In this document: in pieces, positions 16,560-25,992 of the stretch
How the letters are laid out: every line of letters begins with the position of its first letter
Numbering within the stretch: position 1 is the stretch's first letter
From: Brucella daejeonensis
GTDB taxonomy: Bacteria; Pseudomonadota; Alphaproteobacteria; Rhizobiales; Rhizobiaceae
NCBI RefSeq assembly: GCF_014199265.1
Contig: NZ_JACIJG010000002.1
Coordinates: 186,001-250,000 of the forward strand
Direction of reading: 5' to 3'
DNA: 64,000 nt
Translations under genes and position numbers: made by a program
The notes under the pieces: generated by a model
Told to the model about the DNA's origin: nothing
The model's database searches: none
The model's input: the letters and a program-made list of their open reading frames with translations, nothing else

Positions 16560-17750
16560 ATGACCAACTCGAAGTCCGCAGAACCGTTTTCGCGCAATCT
16601 GGTCCAGGTTGGACTGGCTCTGGCCGTATTGTTGCTTCTGGCGGCAGGTGCTGCATTTTATTATGCATCGAGAGTGTCGGATAAGGCGCGTCATGCAAAT
16701 GCCGATGGCAAGATACGGGTGGCTATCAACGCCAGGAACTGCGAGCCGAATGAGCTCACTGTTCCGGCAGGGCGCTCGGTTTTCGAGATCGTCAATCAGT
16801 CCGACCGCACGGTAGAATGGGAAATTCTCGATGGCGTGATGGTGCTGGAAGAGCGTGAGAATATCGCGCCCGGTTTCAGGCAGATGATCACGGCAAAGCT
16901 CGCGCCGGGTGAATACCAGATCACCTGTGGGCTCCTGTCCAATCCGCGCGGCAAGCTTACTGTAACGCCGTCCGCCGTAAGCGAAGCAGAAAAGGGTAAG
17001 TTGCCGCTGACTGCATTCATCGGAGCGCTGGCCGAGTACCAGATTTATCTCGGCGTGGAGGTTGTTGCTTTTCAGAAGGTCGTGGGTGATCTCTCGACGG
17101 CTGTTGCGGGTGGCGATCTCGCTGCCGCACAGGCTGCATATGGCCCGGCGCGGGCTGCCTATGCACGCATTGCTCCGGTTTCCGAAGCCTTCTCCGATCT
17201 TGATACGGCCATCAATGCGCGGGCTGATTACTTTGAAAAGCGTGAACAGGATCCGGCTTTCGGCGGCTTGCATCGGATCGAATATGGTCTTTTTGAGCAG
17301 AAGTCGGTCGATGGGCTCGCTCCCGTAGTGCGGAAACTGGAGCAGGATGCGAGCGCCCTGAAGAAACGTATTCGCAGCTTGCGGATTTCGCCGGATCGTA
17401 TGATGGCCGGTACTGCATCCGCATTGAATCGTTTTGCGTCTGTGGCAGGCGATAATGGCGAAGACCGCTATGCCCATACCGATCTGGAGGCTTTGTCGGG
17501 GCTTCTCGATGGTGCCGGAAAGACCGCCGATGTTCTGCGTCCCGTCGTTGTCAAAGCTGACGCCAAGGCGTTCGATAATGTCGACAGGGATGCAGCTTCC
17601 ATCGCTAGGCTTCTCGCTACCGATGCCGAGGGCAATCACTACCGAACATATGACACGCTGTCCTCGGACGAAAAGGCAAAGATCAGAGATGGTGTGACCG
17701 CGCTCGCCACACAGTTTTCGAAACTCCGCGACCAGTTAGGGGTGGAATGA
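16560..17750 (+). CDS. efeO: EfeO iron-binding protein (cupredoxin plus M75 domains)
   Basis: 396 residues. One N-terminal membrane anchor or uncleaved signal (about 17-40) is followed by a cupredoxin-like domain (about 55-140; VAINARNCEPNELTVPAG start). An imelysin/M75 peptidase-like domain occupies about 150-390 with the HRIEYGL motif near residue 238, the HxxE metal site. It is thought to bind and oxidise ferrous iron or hand ferric iron to EfeU in the periplasm. The stop overlaps the start of efeB by 4 bp. The duplicated M75 protein four genes into the operon lacks the cupredoxin part. Confidence 0.92.
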   Translation: MTNSKSAEPFSRNLVQVGLALAVLLLLAAGAAFYYASRVSDKARHANADGKIRVAINARNCEPNELTVPAGRSVFEIVNQSDRTVEWEILDGVMVLEERENIAPGFRQMITAKLAPGEYQITCGLLSNPRGKLTVTPSAVSEAEKGKLPLTAFIGALAEYQIYLGVEVVAFQKVVGDLSTAVAGGDLAAAQAAYGPARAAYARIAPVSEAFSDLDTAINARADYFEKREQDPAFGGLHRIEYGLFEQKSVDGLAPVVRKLEQDASALKKRIRSLRISPDRMMAGTASALNRFASVAGDNGEDRYAHTDLEALSGLLDGAGKTADVLRPVVVKADAKAFDNVDRDAASIARLLATDAEGNHYRTYDTLSSDEKAKIRDGVTALATQFSKLRDQLGVE

Positions 17751-19084
17751 TGACCAGAAAATTTTTCAGCAACAAAGATACTTCATCCAGAGAGACCGTT
17801 TCAGCCGGGCGCAGGGCCTTGCTGCTTGGAGCGGGAGCGACGGGCGTCGCTGGCGCGGTCGCGGGTGTTCTGGCGCCGCAGTCGGCTCAGGCGCTCTCGT
17901 CAGATAGCGTGACCAACGCCCCTGAAAGCGGCAAAATGCATGAGAGCCGGTCGTTCTACGGCAGATATCAGCCGGGCATTGTCACGCCGCGACCGGCCGC
18001 AGGTCTGGTTGCTTCGTTCGACGTCCTGGCGCGTGATCGCGCAGAACTGGAGCGCATGTTCAAGCTTTTGACCGAGCGCGCAGCATTTTTGATGAGGGGC
18101 GGTGAACCGCCGCAACTCGATCCGAAATTCCCACCATCCGATTCCGGTATTCTCGGGCCTGTCGTCACGCCCGACAATCTCACCATTACAGTGGCTCTCG
18201 GCGCCTCACTATTCGATGATCGTTTCGGGCTGAAGCCAATGAAGCCGAAACTTCTGCAACGCATGACTGGCTTTCCGAACGACGCGCTGCAGAAGGACAT
18301 CTGCCACGGCGATCTTGTTGTTCAGTTCTGTTCGAATACGCCAGACACGAATATTCACGCACTGCGCGACATCATGAAGAACATGCCCGACCTCCTGATG
18401 GTCCGCTGGAAGCAGGAAGGCTCGGTGCCGGTGCAGCCGCCGCATTCTCCCAAGGCGAAGGAAAGCGCACGGAACTTCCTCGGCTTCCGGGACGGCTCCG
18501 CCAATCCGGATTCGACTGACGAGGCACTCATGCAGCAGGTCGTCTGGGTGACGGAAGCAAATGAAGAGCCGGAATGGGCGCTTAACGGCAGCTACATGGC
18601 CGTGCGCATCATTCGGAATTTCGTCGAGCGCTGGGACCGCACGCCGTTGCAGGAGCAGGAAGCCATTTTCGGCAGGCGCAAGGATAGCGGTGCTCCGTTT
18701 GATGGCAAAACCGAGACCGACGTTCCTGATTACGCGAAAGATGCCGACGGGAAGGTTACCCCGCTGGATTCGCATATTCGCCTGGCTAATCCGCGCGATG
18801 CAAGCGCCAGGGAACATCTCATTTTGCGTCGGCCATTCAACTATTCCAATGGCGTCAGCAAATCGGGGCAACTCGACATGGGGCTTCTCTTCATCGCCTA
18901 TCAGGCCGATCTGGAGAAGGGATTCATTACTGTCCAGAACCGGCTGAACGGCGAGCCGCTTGAAGAATATCTCAAGCCGATCGGCGGCGGTTACTTCTTC
19001 ACGCTGCCGGGTGTGCGGGATGAAAAGGATCATTATGCGCGTGCATTGCTGGTGGCGAGTGGTCCCCAGAGTGCCCGCGGATGA
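17747..19084 (+). CDS. efeB: EfeB, Tat-exported DyP-type heme peroxidase
   Basis: 445 residues. The leader carries GRRALLLGAGATG around residue 25, a twin-arginine signal, so the heme protein is exported folded. The DyP motif GFRDGSANP (GxxDG) is near residue 247 and the proximal His is probably in DSHIRLANPRD near 345. EfeB either oxidises ferrous iron using peroxide or releases iron from heme; the family literature supports both. It overlaps efeO by 4 bp, giving coupled translation. It is part of the Irr-linked iron operon. Confidence 0.94.
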   Translation: MMTRKFFSNKDTSSRETVSAGRRALLLGAGATGVAGAVAGVLAPQSAQALSSDSVTNAPESGKMHESRSFYGRYQPGIVTPRPAAGLVASFDVLARDRAELERMFKLLTERAAFLMRGGEPPQLDPKFPPSDSGILGPVVTPDNLTITVALGASLFDDRFGLKPMKPKLLQRMTGFPNDALQKDICHGDLVVQFCSNTPDTNIHALRDIMKNMPDLLMVRWKQEGSVPVQPPHSPKAKESARNFLGFRDGSANPDSTDEALMQQVVWVTEANEEPEWALNGSYMAVRIIRNFVERWDRTPLQEQEAIFGRRKDSGAPFDGKTETDVPDYAKDADGKVTPLDSHIRLANPRDASAREHLILRRPFNYSNGVSKSGQLDMGLLFIAYQADLEKGFITVQNRLNGEPLEEYLKPIGGGYFFTLPGVRDEKDHYARALLVASGPQSARG

Positions 19085-19150
19085 CGGTGATGTCAGGATT
19101 TTGACTTGGTGCGCGTTTCTCGGAATGCGCTTTCTGTGGAGAGGTTAAAC

Positions 19151-19978
19151 ATGAAATATCGTCTGCCATTGCTTGCATCGGCATGTGCCGTTGCTCTCGC
19201 GCTCAGCTTAGGTGCCGCCAGAGCTGAAGTTTCGCCGCTGGACCTGGTTCAGCCGATTGCTGACTACAAGATCTATGTGCAGGACAATCTTGATATTCTC
19301 GTAAAGGATACCAAGGCCTTCACCGATGCGGTCAAAGCAGGCGAACTGGAAAAAGCCAGGGAGCTTTATCCGTCAACCCGCGTATCCTATGAAAAGATCG
19401 AGCCGATTGCCGAACTTTTTGCCGATCTCGATGCCTCCATCGACAGTCGTGCCGACGATCATGAGAACGGTGAGAAATCGGAAGATTTCACGGGCTTCCA
19501 TCGCATCGAGTATGGCTTGTTCGCCCAGAATACGACCGACGGGCTGGCTTCGGTTGCCGACAGGCTCTACGCCGATGTGCTGGAACTGCAAAAGCGCGTA
19601 AAAGACCTGACTGTCCCGCCCGAAAAAGTGGTCGGTGGTGCTGCGGCCCTGCTCGAAGAAGTGGCTGCAACCAAGATTTCCGGTGAGGAGGACCGCTACA
19701 GCCATACTGACCTTTGGGATTTCAAGGCCAATGTCGACGGTGCCCAGAAAATCGTCGAACTTTTCAAGCCTTTGCTCGAAAAGGAGAATTCCGATCTCGT
19801 GAAAAAGGTTGAAGTCAACTTCAAGACTGTCGACGATATCCTCGCGAAGTACAAGAAGGGCGAGGGATACGAATCCTATGACAAGCTGTCGGATGACGAC
19901 CGTAAGGCGCTTGCCGGCCCCGTGACGACACTGGCGGAAGATTTGTCCACACTGCGCGGCACGCTTGGCCTCAATTAG
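19151..19978 (+). CDS. efeM: EfeM-type periplasmic M75 iron-binding protein
   Basis: 275 residues with a Sec signal (KYRLPLLASACAVALALSL, cleaved near ARA-EV). It is a single M75/imelysin domain with FHRIEYGLFAQ near residue 118, the HxxE metal-binding motif shared with EfeO. There is no cupredoxin domain, which makes it the EfeM class. The start at 19151 is fixed by GGAGAGG six nt upstream. It closes the efeUOBM operon and is followed at once by a rho-independent terminator. Its closeness to the M75 half of EfeO suggests duplication with loss of the cupredoxin part. Confidence 0.9.
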   Translation: MKYRLPLLASACAVALALSLGAARAEVSPLDLVQPIADYKIYVQDNLDILVKDTKAFTDAVKAGELEKARELYPSTRVSYEKIEPIAELFADLDASIDSRADDHENGEKSEDFTGFHRIEYGLFAQNTTDGLASVADRLYADVLELQKRVKDLTVPPEKVVGGAAALLEEVAATKISGEEDRYSHTDLWDFKANVDGAQKIVELFKPLLEKENSDLVKKVEVNFKTVDDILAKYKKGEGYESYDKLSDDDRKALAGPVTTLAEDLSTLRGTLGLN

Positions 19979-20013
19979 AGCTGCAATCCGCTCAAACTGG
20001 ACGGAATTTAAAG

Positions 20014-20040
20014 ATGGCGGAGCAATCCGCCATTTTCTTT
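20014..20040 (+). terminator. Rho-independent terminator of efe operon
   Basis: ATGGCGGA / TCCGCCAT, 8 bp with a GCAA tetraloop, followed by TTTCTTT. It lies 36 bp after the efeM stop. Confidence 0.9.
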
Positions 20041-20083
20041 GGAAGTGGGTTTAGCTTCCAGATGACCCGTTTGGGGCGCCGGG

Positions 20084-21124
20084 TCACGCGCTCATGCGTA
20101 GCTTGATTTCCGCATTGAGCAAGATGCGTTGGTTTTCGGGCAGTTCCAGCCGGTCATCTGTCGTTTCGCCGAGCGTTCGAAAGAGAAGTTCGATCGCCAG
20201 CCGACCGATCTCGTTATAATCCTGCGCCACGGTGGTAAGCGGCGGACAGGTATATTCGGAAAGCGGATTGTTATCGTGTCCCGCGACGCGCACGTCACAA
20301 TCCTTGAGCCTGCCGATTTTCAATCCCGCTTGCCAGAGTGCCGCTGTAACGCCAAAGGCAATTCTGTCGTTGGAGCATAGAACGGTGCTGGACGGCAAGC
20401 GTCCCTTCTCACGCAGGATTCGCGCCGTCTGTTCAAAGGCGTATTGCTCAAAATCCCAGCTTCTGCTTGGCTCAAGGTCCACGATGCGCGGTTCAAACCC
20501 GAGCTTGTCCATTGCCTGACAATAGGCTTCCTGCCGCTTGATTGCGTTGTTGTTGACCATGGGCATGGAAAAATAACATGGTTCGCTGCCCGAGCGGCAC
20601 AGATAATCAACGATCAGGTGAAAGGACCTGATATTGTCGGTACCGACAAAAGGAGACGTGTTGTTCAGTGGAGAGTCCACGTAGACAATAGGTATATCGT
20701 CGGCGAGATGGGCCAGCATCGAATGCTGAGACTGCTCGCCCAAGGGCGCGATGATCGCGCCAGCCACATTGAAGGAGCGCAAGGTTTCAATAGCTTGCTT
20801 TTCAAGCTCCGGTTTGCCGTCGGACGATAGCACGACGGCAAGAAAACCGCGTTGCTCGGCGAGCGATTGCAGCCGCCGTGTCATGGCCATGTAGAAATGG
20901 TCTAGCTGGTTTGGAATGATGATGCCAAGAATTGTCGTGCGCCGACGATTTAGGTTCACCGCGAAAAGATTGGGGCGAAACCCTGATTGTTTGACTGCAG
21001 CCTCAATGAGTTCGCGGGTCCGGGGGCGGACAGATGATGGATCGTTGAAATATTTCGAAACCGTAGGACGGGATAGTCCGACCAGTTCCGAAAACTCCTC
21101 CATGGTGCGTATCGTCTTGCGCAC
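20084..21124 (-). CDS. LacI-family regulator of the polyol operon
   Basis: 346 residues. The N-terminal LacI helix-turn-helix is clear (EFSELVGLSRPTVSKYFNDP around 10-29), followed by the hinge and a periplasmic-binding-protein-like ligand domain. Region TILGIIIPNQLDHFYMAMTR starts about residue 64. It is divergent from the polyol transporter/dehydrogenase operon over 535 bp. A perfect 12-bp dyad overlaps that operon's predicted transcription start. Most likely it represses the operon until a polyol or its oxidation product binds. The hinge-helix reads RRRTTILG rather than the commoner AARLLATG-type, a family variation. Confidence 0.93.
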   Translation of the reverse strand: MRKTIRTMEEFSELVGLSRPTVSKYFNDPSSVRPRTRELIEAAVKQSGFRPNLFAVNLNRRRTTILGIIIPNQLDHFYMAMTRRLQSLAEQRGFLAVVLSSDGKPELEKQAIETLRSFNVAGAIIAPLGEQSQHSMLAHLADDIPIVYVDSPLNNTSPFVGTDNIRSFHLIVDYLCRSGSEPCYFSMPMVNNNAIKRQEAYCQAMDKLGFEPRIVDLEPSRSWDFEQYAFEQTARILREKGRLPSSTVLCSNDRIAFGVTAALWQAGLKIGRLKDCDVRVAGHDNNPLSEYTCPPLTTVAQDYNEIGRLAIELLFRTLGETTDDRLELPENQRILLNAEIKLRMSA

Positions 21125-21580
21125 GTCTTTATGTCCTGTCCGTCTGCTGTCGCAGGCTTTTCATGGCCGCAACCTCTGTTCTGCTGAAGCCTTCAATTAT
21201 GTCGGGACGCGTAGATCGACTTGGACGCCGGTTGTCAATGGCTGCCCTTCGTCAATGATTTCAAGGCTTTTCTCCGGCGTCATCTATCCATTTCCGTCCG
21301 GATGAAGTGCAGTCAAACTGACAAAGCCCGTACGGAACGTCAAGCAAACAAATGTGTTCATCGGGAATGATGCAGTGAAAAGTCAAATATGTTAAAACAA
21401 CAAAAAACTGAAATTGCAGGGCGGAGGTGTCTGTATTTCTGACGTGCTGAATCATCATTTCGCGACTTGGTTCGGCCGGTGTTGCGAGTTGTGATGAAAA
21501 GACAGGGCGCACTGCGCTGATCTGGGAATACAGCCATGAGACAGTTATCCTGCCTCGCAACGCAAAATTGAAGACTGCGC
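21125..21580. other. Divergent intergenic region, no confident gene
   Basis: About 455 bp between the LacI gene and the polyol promoter. A minus-strand 28-codon frame with ATG at about 21291 and stop at about 21207 reads MTPEKSLEIIDEGQPLTTG and ends LRVPT. It looks like the tail of a lost gene, or a leader peptide, but no ribosome site is seen. Otherwise nothing recognised. Confidence 0.35.
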
Positions 21581-21610
21581 TTGACAAGCCACGATGGCTC
21601 GCGCCATAAA
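21581..21610 (+). promoter_or_regulatory. Sigma-70 promoter of the polyol operon
   Basis: TTGACA (21581-21586) and CATAAA (21605-21610) are separated by 18 bp. Transcription would start near 21617, inside the palindrome TTACATATGTAA. The ribosome site GGAGGAGG precedes the start codon at 21660. Confidence 0.7.
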
Positions 21611-21612
21611 GT

Positions 21613-21624
21613 TTACATATGTAA
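21613..21624 (+). promoter_or_regulatory. Candidate LacI-family operator
   Basis: TTACATATGTAA is a perfect 12-bp palindrome three bases after the -10 box, covering the expected start of transcription. This is the classic place for a repressor site. The divergent LacI-family gene is the obvious candidate protein. No binding data are available. Confidence 0.55.
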
Positions 21625-21659
21625 GAATTTTGCTATGCATTCGTAAAGGAGGAGGCGAG

Positions 21660-22979
21660 ATGCGGACCAAATCGTATGTTGCGGGGCTGGTAGCTTCTGC
21701 TGCGAGTATCGCGTTTACGACCGGAGTTGCGTGGGCCGAGGAGCTCACCATCGCCACGGTCAATAATGGTGACATGATCATCATGCAAAAACTGTCGCCG
21801 GAATGGGAAAAGGAAACCGGCAACAAGATCAACTGGGTGGTGCTTGAAGAAAACGTGTTGCGGCAGCGTGTCACCACCGACATTGCCACCAAGAGCGGCC
21901 AGTTCGACATCTTGACTATCGGGGGCTATGAAACGCCGATCTGGGGCAAAGCCGGATGGCTTCTTCCGGTTGACGATCTTGGTGACGATTACGGTTACGA
22001 CGATCTCATCAAACCGGTGCGCGCCGGTCTCACGGTCGACGGCAAGCTCTATGCAGTGCCATTCTATGCCGAGAGTTCGTTCACGCTTTACCGCAAGGAC
22101 CTGTTCGATGCCGCGGGACTGAAGATGCCCGATGCGCCGACCTATGCCGAGATCAAGGAGTTTGCCACCAAACTCACCGACAAATCGAAGGAGCAATATG
22201 GTCTCTGCCTGCGCGGTAAGCCGGGTTGGGGCGAAAATATGGCTTATCTCGGTACTCTGGTGAACACGTTCGGCGGGCGCTGGTTCGACGAAAACTGGAA
22301 GCCGCAGATCAATTCGCCGGAATGGAAAAAGGCCATCAATTTTTACGTTGATCTGATGAAGGAAGCTGGCCCCCCCGGAATTACCTCGAATGGCTTCAAC
22401 GAAAATCAGGCTTTGTTCTCTACTGGTCATTGCGCGATGTGGGTTGATGCAACGTCGGCAGCTGGACGCATTTACGACCCGAAGCAAAGCCAGGTTGCCG
22501 ACAAGGTTGCTTTCACCAAGGCTCCCGTGGAGGTGACGCCGAACGGTTCTTCATGGGCTTGGTCATGGAATCTTGCGATTCCGGCTTCGAGCAAGAAGGT
22601 GGAAGCTGCAAAATCGTTCCTCAAGTGGGCGACTTCGAAACAATATGTCGAACTCGTCGGCAAGTCTGAAGGTTGGGTTGCCGTGCCTCCGGGTACGCGC
22701 CAGTCAACCTATGCCAATGAGGAATACAAGAAGGCCGCCCCCTTCGCGGGCACGGTGCTGAAGGCGATCGAATCCGCAGATCCGACCAAGCCGACCAAGG
22801 ATCCGGTTCCCTATACCGGTATCCAGTTCGTGGCCATTCCAGAGTTTCAGGCTATAGGCACGCTCGTTGGGCAGGCGATCTCATCGGCTGTTGCCGGTCA
22901 GCAAAGCGTGGACGCGGCGCTGGATGGCACGCAGCGTCAGGTCGAGCAGATCATGACGCAGGCCGGTTACATCAAATAG
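21660..22979 (+). CDS. Polyol (sorbitol/mannitol) ABC transporter substrate-binding protein
   Basis: 439 residues with a Sec signal ending in AWA-EEL near residue 24. It is an extracellular solute-binding protein of the family-1 type. The opening ELTIATVNNGDMIIMQKL and the IGGYETPIWGK segment (about 80) strongly resemble SmoE/MtlE sorbitol/mannitol receptors of Rhodobacter and Agrobacterium. Start set by GGAGGAGG; the longer frame from 21594 would include the -10 box. A strong hairpin follows the stop (22993-23025). Two permeases, an ATPase and three polyol dehydrogenases follow on the same strand. Confidence 0.9.
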   Translation: MRTKSYVAGLVASAASIAFTTGVAWAEELTIATVNNGDMIIMQKLSPEWEKETGNKINWVVLEENVLRQRVTTDIATKSGQFDILTIGGYETPIWGKAGWLLPVDDLGDDYGYDDLIKPVRAGLTVDGKLYAVPFYAESSFTLYRKDLFDAAGLKMPDAPTYAEIKEFATKLTDKSKEQYGLCLRGKPGWGENMAYLGTLVNTFGGRWFDENWKPQINSPEWKKAINFYVDLMKEAGPPGITSNGFNENQALFSTGHCAMWVDATSAAGRIYDPKQSQVADKVAFTKAPVEVTPNGSSWAWSWNLAIPASSKKVEAAKSFLKWATSKQYVELVGKSEGWVAVPPGTRQSTYANEEYKKAAPFAGTVLKAIESADPTKPTKDPVPYTGIQFVAIPEFQAIGTLVGQAISSAVAGQQSVDAALDGTQRQVEQIMTQAGYIK

Positions 22980-22992
22980 CAGCAAATGCAGA

Positions 22993-23025
22993 CCTGCCGC
23001 CTTCCTCTTCATTGAGGGCGGCAGG
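22993..23025 (+). terminator. Intercistronic hairpin after polyol binding-protein gene
   Basis: CCTGCCGCC / GGCGGCAGG, a perfect 9-bp stem with a 15-nt loop, followed by CTTGTTTCC. It lies in the gap between the binding protein and first permease. It probably stabilises the upstream message or reduces read-through, raising receptor over membrane subunits. Confidence 0.7.
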
Positions 23026-23072
23026 CTTGTTTCCTTGCAGCTAGCCAGATGAAAGGGGAGGAAAGGTTCGCT

Positions 23073-23990
23073 ATGCCAGCAAATCAGGCATTGGCCACAG
23101 GCACGAAATCGCGTTTCGCCGCCCGATCACGGCGCAGTGTCCGCACCGGACCACTGCTCGCTCCGGCGGTCATCCTGCTTCTGTTGTGGATGATCGTTCC
23201 GCTGGCGATGACGATCTGGTTCTCGTTCCAGTACTATAATCTCATCAATCCTTTCATCACCGGTTTTGCCGGTTTCTCGAACTATTCCTTCTTACTGTCC
23301 GATCCGACGCTGTGGTCGGCAATTGTCAAGACGCTGATACTCGTCATGTCGGTATTGGCCATCTCGGTCGTTGTGGGCGTTCTCTTCGCCGTCATTTTCG
23401 ATCAGGATTTCTGGGGCAAGAACATTGCCCGATTGCTGGTGATAGCGCCGTTCTTCGTCATGCCGACGGTTTCGGCGCTGATCTGGAAAAACCTCCTGAT
23501 GCATCCGGTGAATGGGCTTTTTGCCTTCATTTCCCGAAGTTTCGGCTTGCCGGTCGTTGACTGGTTCGCACAGTTCCCGATGGCTTCGGTCATCATCATA
23601 GTGTCCTGGCAGTGGGTGCCTTTCGCAACGCTCATTCTCATGACTGCCATGCAGTCGCTTGACCGGGAGCAGATGGAAGCGGCGCGGCTCGACGGGGCCA
23701 AGGGACCCGTCATGTTCTTCTATATCGTTCTGCCGCATCTGTTGCGTCCGATCTCCGTCGTCATCATGATCGAGACAATTTTCCTGCTGTCGGTGTTTGC
23801 GGAAATTCTCGTTACTACCTCGGGCGGACCGGGCATCGCTACCACGACGCTCACCTATTTCATCTATCTGAAGGCGCTGCTGCAGTGGGATATCGGCGGC
23901 GCATCGGCTGCCGGCGTCATTGCCATTATCCTCGCCAATATCGTGGCCGCGTTCCTGATCCGGACCGTTGCGCGTAATCTGGACAATTAG
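23073..23990 (+). CDS. Polyol ABC transporter permease 1 (SmoF/MalF-like)
   Basis: 305 residues with six predicted membrane segments. The EAA loop that contacts the ATPase is visible as EQMEAARLDGAKGPVMFFYIVLP around residues 199-220. It pairs with the second permease. The start at 23073 (MPANQALAT) is chosen because AAAGG lies six nt upstream; the frame's earlier ATG at 23049 precedes the ribosome site. The second permease begins 11 bp downstream. Confidence 0.93.
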   Translation: MPANQALATGTKSRFAARSRRSVRTGPLLAPAVILLLLWMIVPLAMTIWFSFQYYNLINPFITGFAGFSNYSFLLSDPTLWSAIVKTLILVMSVLAISVVVGVLFAVIFDQDFWGKNIARLLVIAPFFVMPTVSALIWKNLLMHPVNGLFAFISRSFGLPVVDWFAQFPMASVIIIVSWQWVPFATLILMTAMQSLDREQMEAARLDGAKGPVMFFYIVLPHLLRPISVVIMIETIFLLSVFAEILVTTSGGPGIATTTLTYFIYLKALLQWDIGGASAAGVIAIILANIVAAFLIRTVARNLDN

Positions 23991-24001
23991 GAGGCTGACC
24001 G

Positions 24002-24829
24002 ATGGCTGTAAAACACAAGATCGACAGGGCCACGGTCTCCGCCGGCATCATCGGATGGATTGTGGCGCTCGCAATGTTCTTTCCGATTTTCTGGATGCTG
24101 CTTGCATCCTTCAAGACGGAGATCGACGCGGTTGCGCCGCCGAAGCTCTTTTTCGAGCCGACGCTTGAAAATTTTGCCGTGGTAAACCAGCGCGCGGATT
24201 ATTTTCGCTATGCGATGAACAGCGTAGTGGAAAGTCTTGGTGCGACGATACTTTCGCTCATCGTTGCTGTGCCTGCGGCCTATGCGGCGGCGTTTTTCCC
24301 GGGCAAGCGCACAAAGGATCTGCTTCTTTGGATGCTGTCCACCAAGATGCTACCGGCCGTCGGGGTTCTGGTGCCGATCTATCTTCTGTCGCGTGACAGT
24401 GGGCTTCTCGATACGCGCACCGGCCTCATCATTATCTTCACCCTGTCCAACCTGCCGATTGTAGTGTGGATGCTCTATTCCTTCTTCAAGGAAGTTCCAG
24501 GCGAAATTCTGGAGGCAAGCCGCATGGACGGCGCGAAAGTGAGCCAGCAGATACGCTATCTGCTTTTACCGCTCAGCCTTCCCGGCATCGCGTCCACCGC
24601 GCTTCTCTCCATCATCCTGTGCTGGAATGAGGCGTTCTGGAGCCTCAACCTGACAGCTTCGCAGGCCGGGCCGCTCACCGCTTTCATTGCGTCCTTTTCC
24701 TCTCCGGAAGGTCTGTTCTGGGCAAAGCTGTCGGCGGCTTCGACACTCGCCATCGCGCCAATCCTCGTCTTCGGATGGGTCACGCAGCGCCAACTGGTGC
24801 GCGGTCTCACCTTCGGCGCCGTGAAATAA
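24002..24829 (+). CDS. Polyol ABC transporter permease 2 (SmoG/MalG-like)
   Basis: 275 residues, six membrane segments, with the EAA loop [19 protein letters not shown] around 164-182. It is the MalG-type inner-membrane partner of the preceding permease. GGAGG lies just before the ATG. The ATPase gene starts 10 bp after its stop. The gene order binding protein, F, G, K matches the smo/mtl operons of Rhodobacter and Agrobacterium. Confidence 0.93.
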   Translation: MAVKHKIDRATVSAGIIGWIVALAMFFPIFWMLLASFKTEIDAVAPPKLFFEPTLENFAVVNQRADYFRYAMNSVVESLGATILSLIVAVPAAYAAAFFPGKRTKDLLLWMLSTKMLPAVGVLVPIYLLSRDSGLLDTRTGLIIIFTLSNLPIVVWMLYSFFKEVPGEILEASRMDGAKVSQQIRYLLLPLSLPGIASTALLSIILCWNEAFWSLNLTASQAGPLTAFIASFSSPEGLFWAKLSAASTLAIAPILVFGWVTQRQLVRGLTFGAVK

Positions 24830-24839
24830 AGGAAATAAA

Positions 24840-25952
24840 ATGGCCACACTTTCACTGAAGAACGCCACCAAATCCTTCGGCCCTGTTGACGTCATAAAAG
24901 GGGTCGATCTCGACATAGCGGACCGCGAATTCGTGGTTTTCGTGGGGCCGTCCGGTTCTGGAAAATCGACGCTTCTGCGCATGATTGCGGGGCTTGAGGA
25001 AATTACCAGTGGGGATCTTTCCATAGACGGTGAGCGTGTTAACGACACACCGCCGGATGAGCGCGGCCTTGCCATGGTATTCCAGACCTATGCGCTTTAT
25101 CCGCATATGAATGTGCGCGACAATATGGGTTTCGCGCTCAAACTGGCAGGCGTGGCAAAGGCCGAACGCGATCGCAAGGTGGGGGAAGTGGCGAAAACGC
25201 TGCAACTTGACCAGCTTCTCGATCGCAAGCCGCGCCAGCTTTCAGGTGGGCAGCGCCAGCGTGTCGCCATCGGGCGCGCGATGGTCCGCGAGCCGAAGAT
25301 TTTCCTGTTCGACGAACCGCTTTCGAACCTCGATGCGGCGTTGCGGGTGCAGATGCGCATCGAACTTGCGCGCCTGCATGACAGGCTGAATGCGACTATG
25401 ATCTATGTTACGCACGACCAGGTGGAGGCGATGACGCTGGCCCACAAAATCGTCGTGCTGCGCGATGGGCGGGTAGAGCAGGTAGGGTCGCCTCTGGAAC
25501 TTTATCATCATCCGGTTAATCGGTTCGTTGCCGGTTTCATCGGCTCGCCGACCATGAATTTCATAGATGTGAAAGTAAGTGCAACGGATGCGGATGGCGT
25601 GACGGTGGAACTCGCCAATGGCCGTTCTGTCAAGGTACCAGTGAAAAGCGATGGCGTGAGTGCCTCCGCGCCTCTGGTTCTCGGTATACGCCCTGAACAT
25701 CTGCATCCTGCTGCCGACGGCATTCTTGACGGTGAGATCATGGTTGTCGAGCGGTTGGGTGGCGAGACCTATCTCTACGTGCAGCACGACGGCGCGAACG
25801 GCTTGATCGTTGCGGAAGCGGGGGGAAACAGCGTTGCCCGTGCGCATCAGCCGGCGAAGCTTGGATTCGATCCGGCGGATGCACATTTGTTCATGCCGGA
25901 CGGTAAAGCTCTGGAACGTTATGAGCGGCATCCATTGCTTCTGGCAGAATAG
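24840..25952 (+). CDS. Polyol ABC transporter ATPase (SmoK/UgpC family)
   Basis: 370 residues. Walker [10 protein letters not shown] (about 37), Q-loop [11 protein letters not shown] (about 81), signature LSGGQRQR (about 134) and Walker [12 protein letters not shown] (about 154) are all intact. A C-terminal TOBE/OB regulatory domain (about 235-360) marks the MalK/UgpC group of carbohydrate importers. It powers the two preceding permeases. A polyol dehydrogenase gene follows 40 bp later. Confidence 0.95.
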   Translation: MATLSLKNATKSFGPVDVIKGVDLDIADREFVVFVGPSGSGKSTLLRMIAGLEEITSGDLSIDGERVNDTPPDERGLAMVFQTYALYPHMNVRDNMGFALKLAGVAKAERDRKVGEVAKTLQLDQLLDRKPRQLSGGQRQRVAIGRAMVREPKIFLFDEPLSNLDAALRVQMRIELARLHDRLNATMIYVTHDQVEAMTLAHKIVVLRDGRVEQVGSPLELYHHPVNRFVAGFIGSPTMNFIDVKVSATDADGVTVELANGRSVKVPVKSDGVSASAPLVLGIRPEHLHPAADGILDGEIMVVERLGGETYLYVQHDGANGLIVAEAGGNSVARAHQPAKLGFDPADAHLFMPDGKALERYERHPLLLAE

Positions 25953-25992
25953 AAACGCACTTTTGAGTGTAGACTTACATCCGGAGTTCCCC

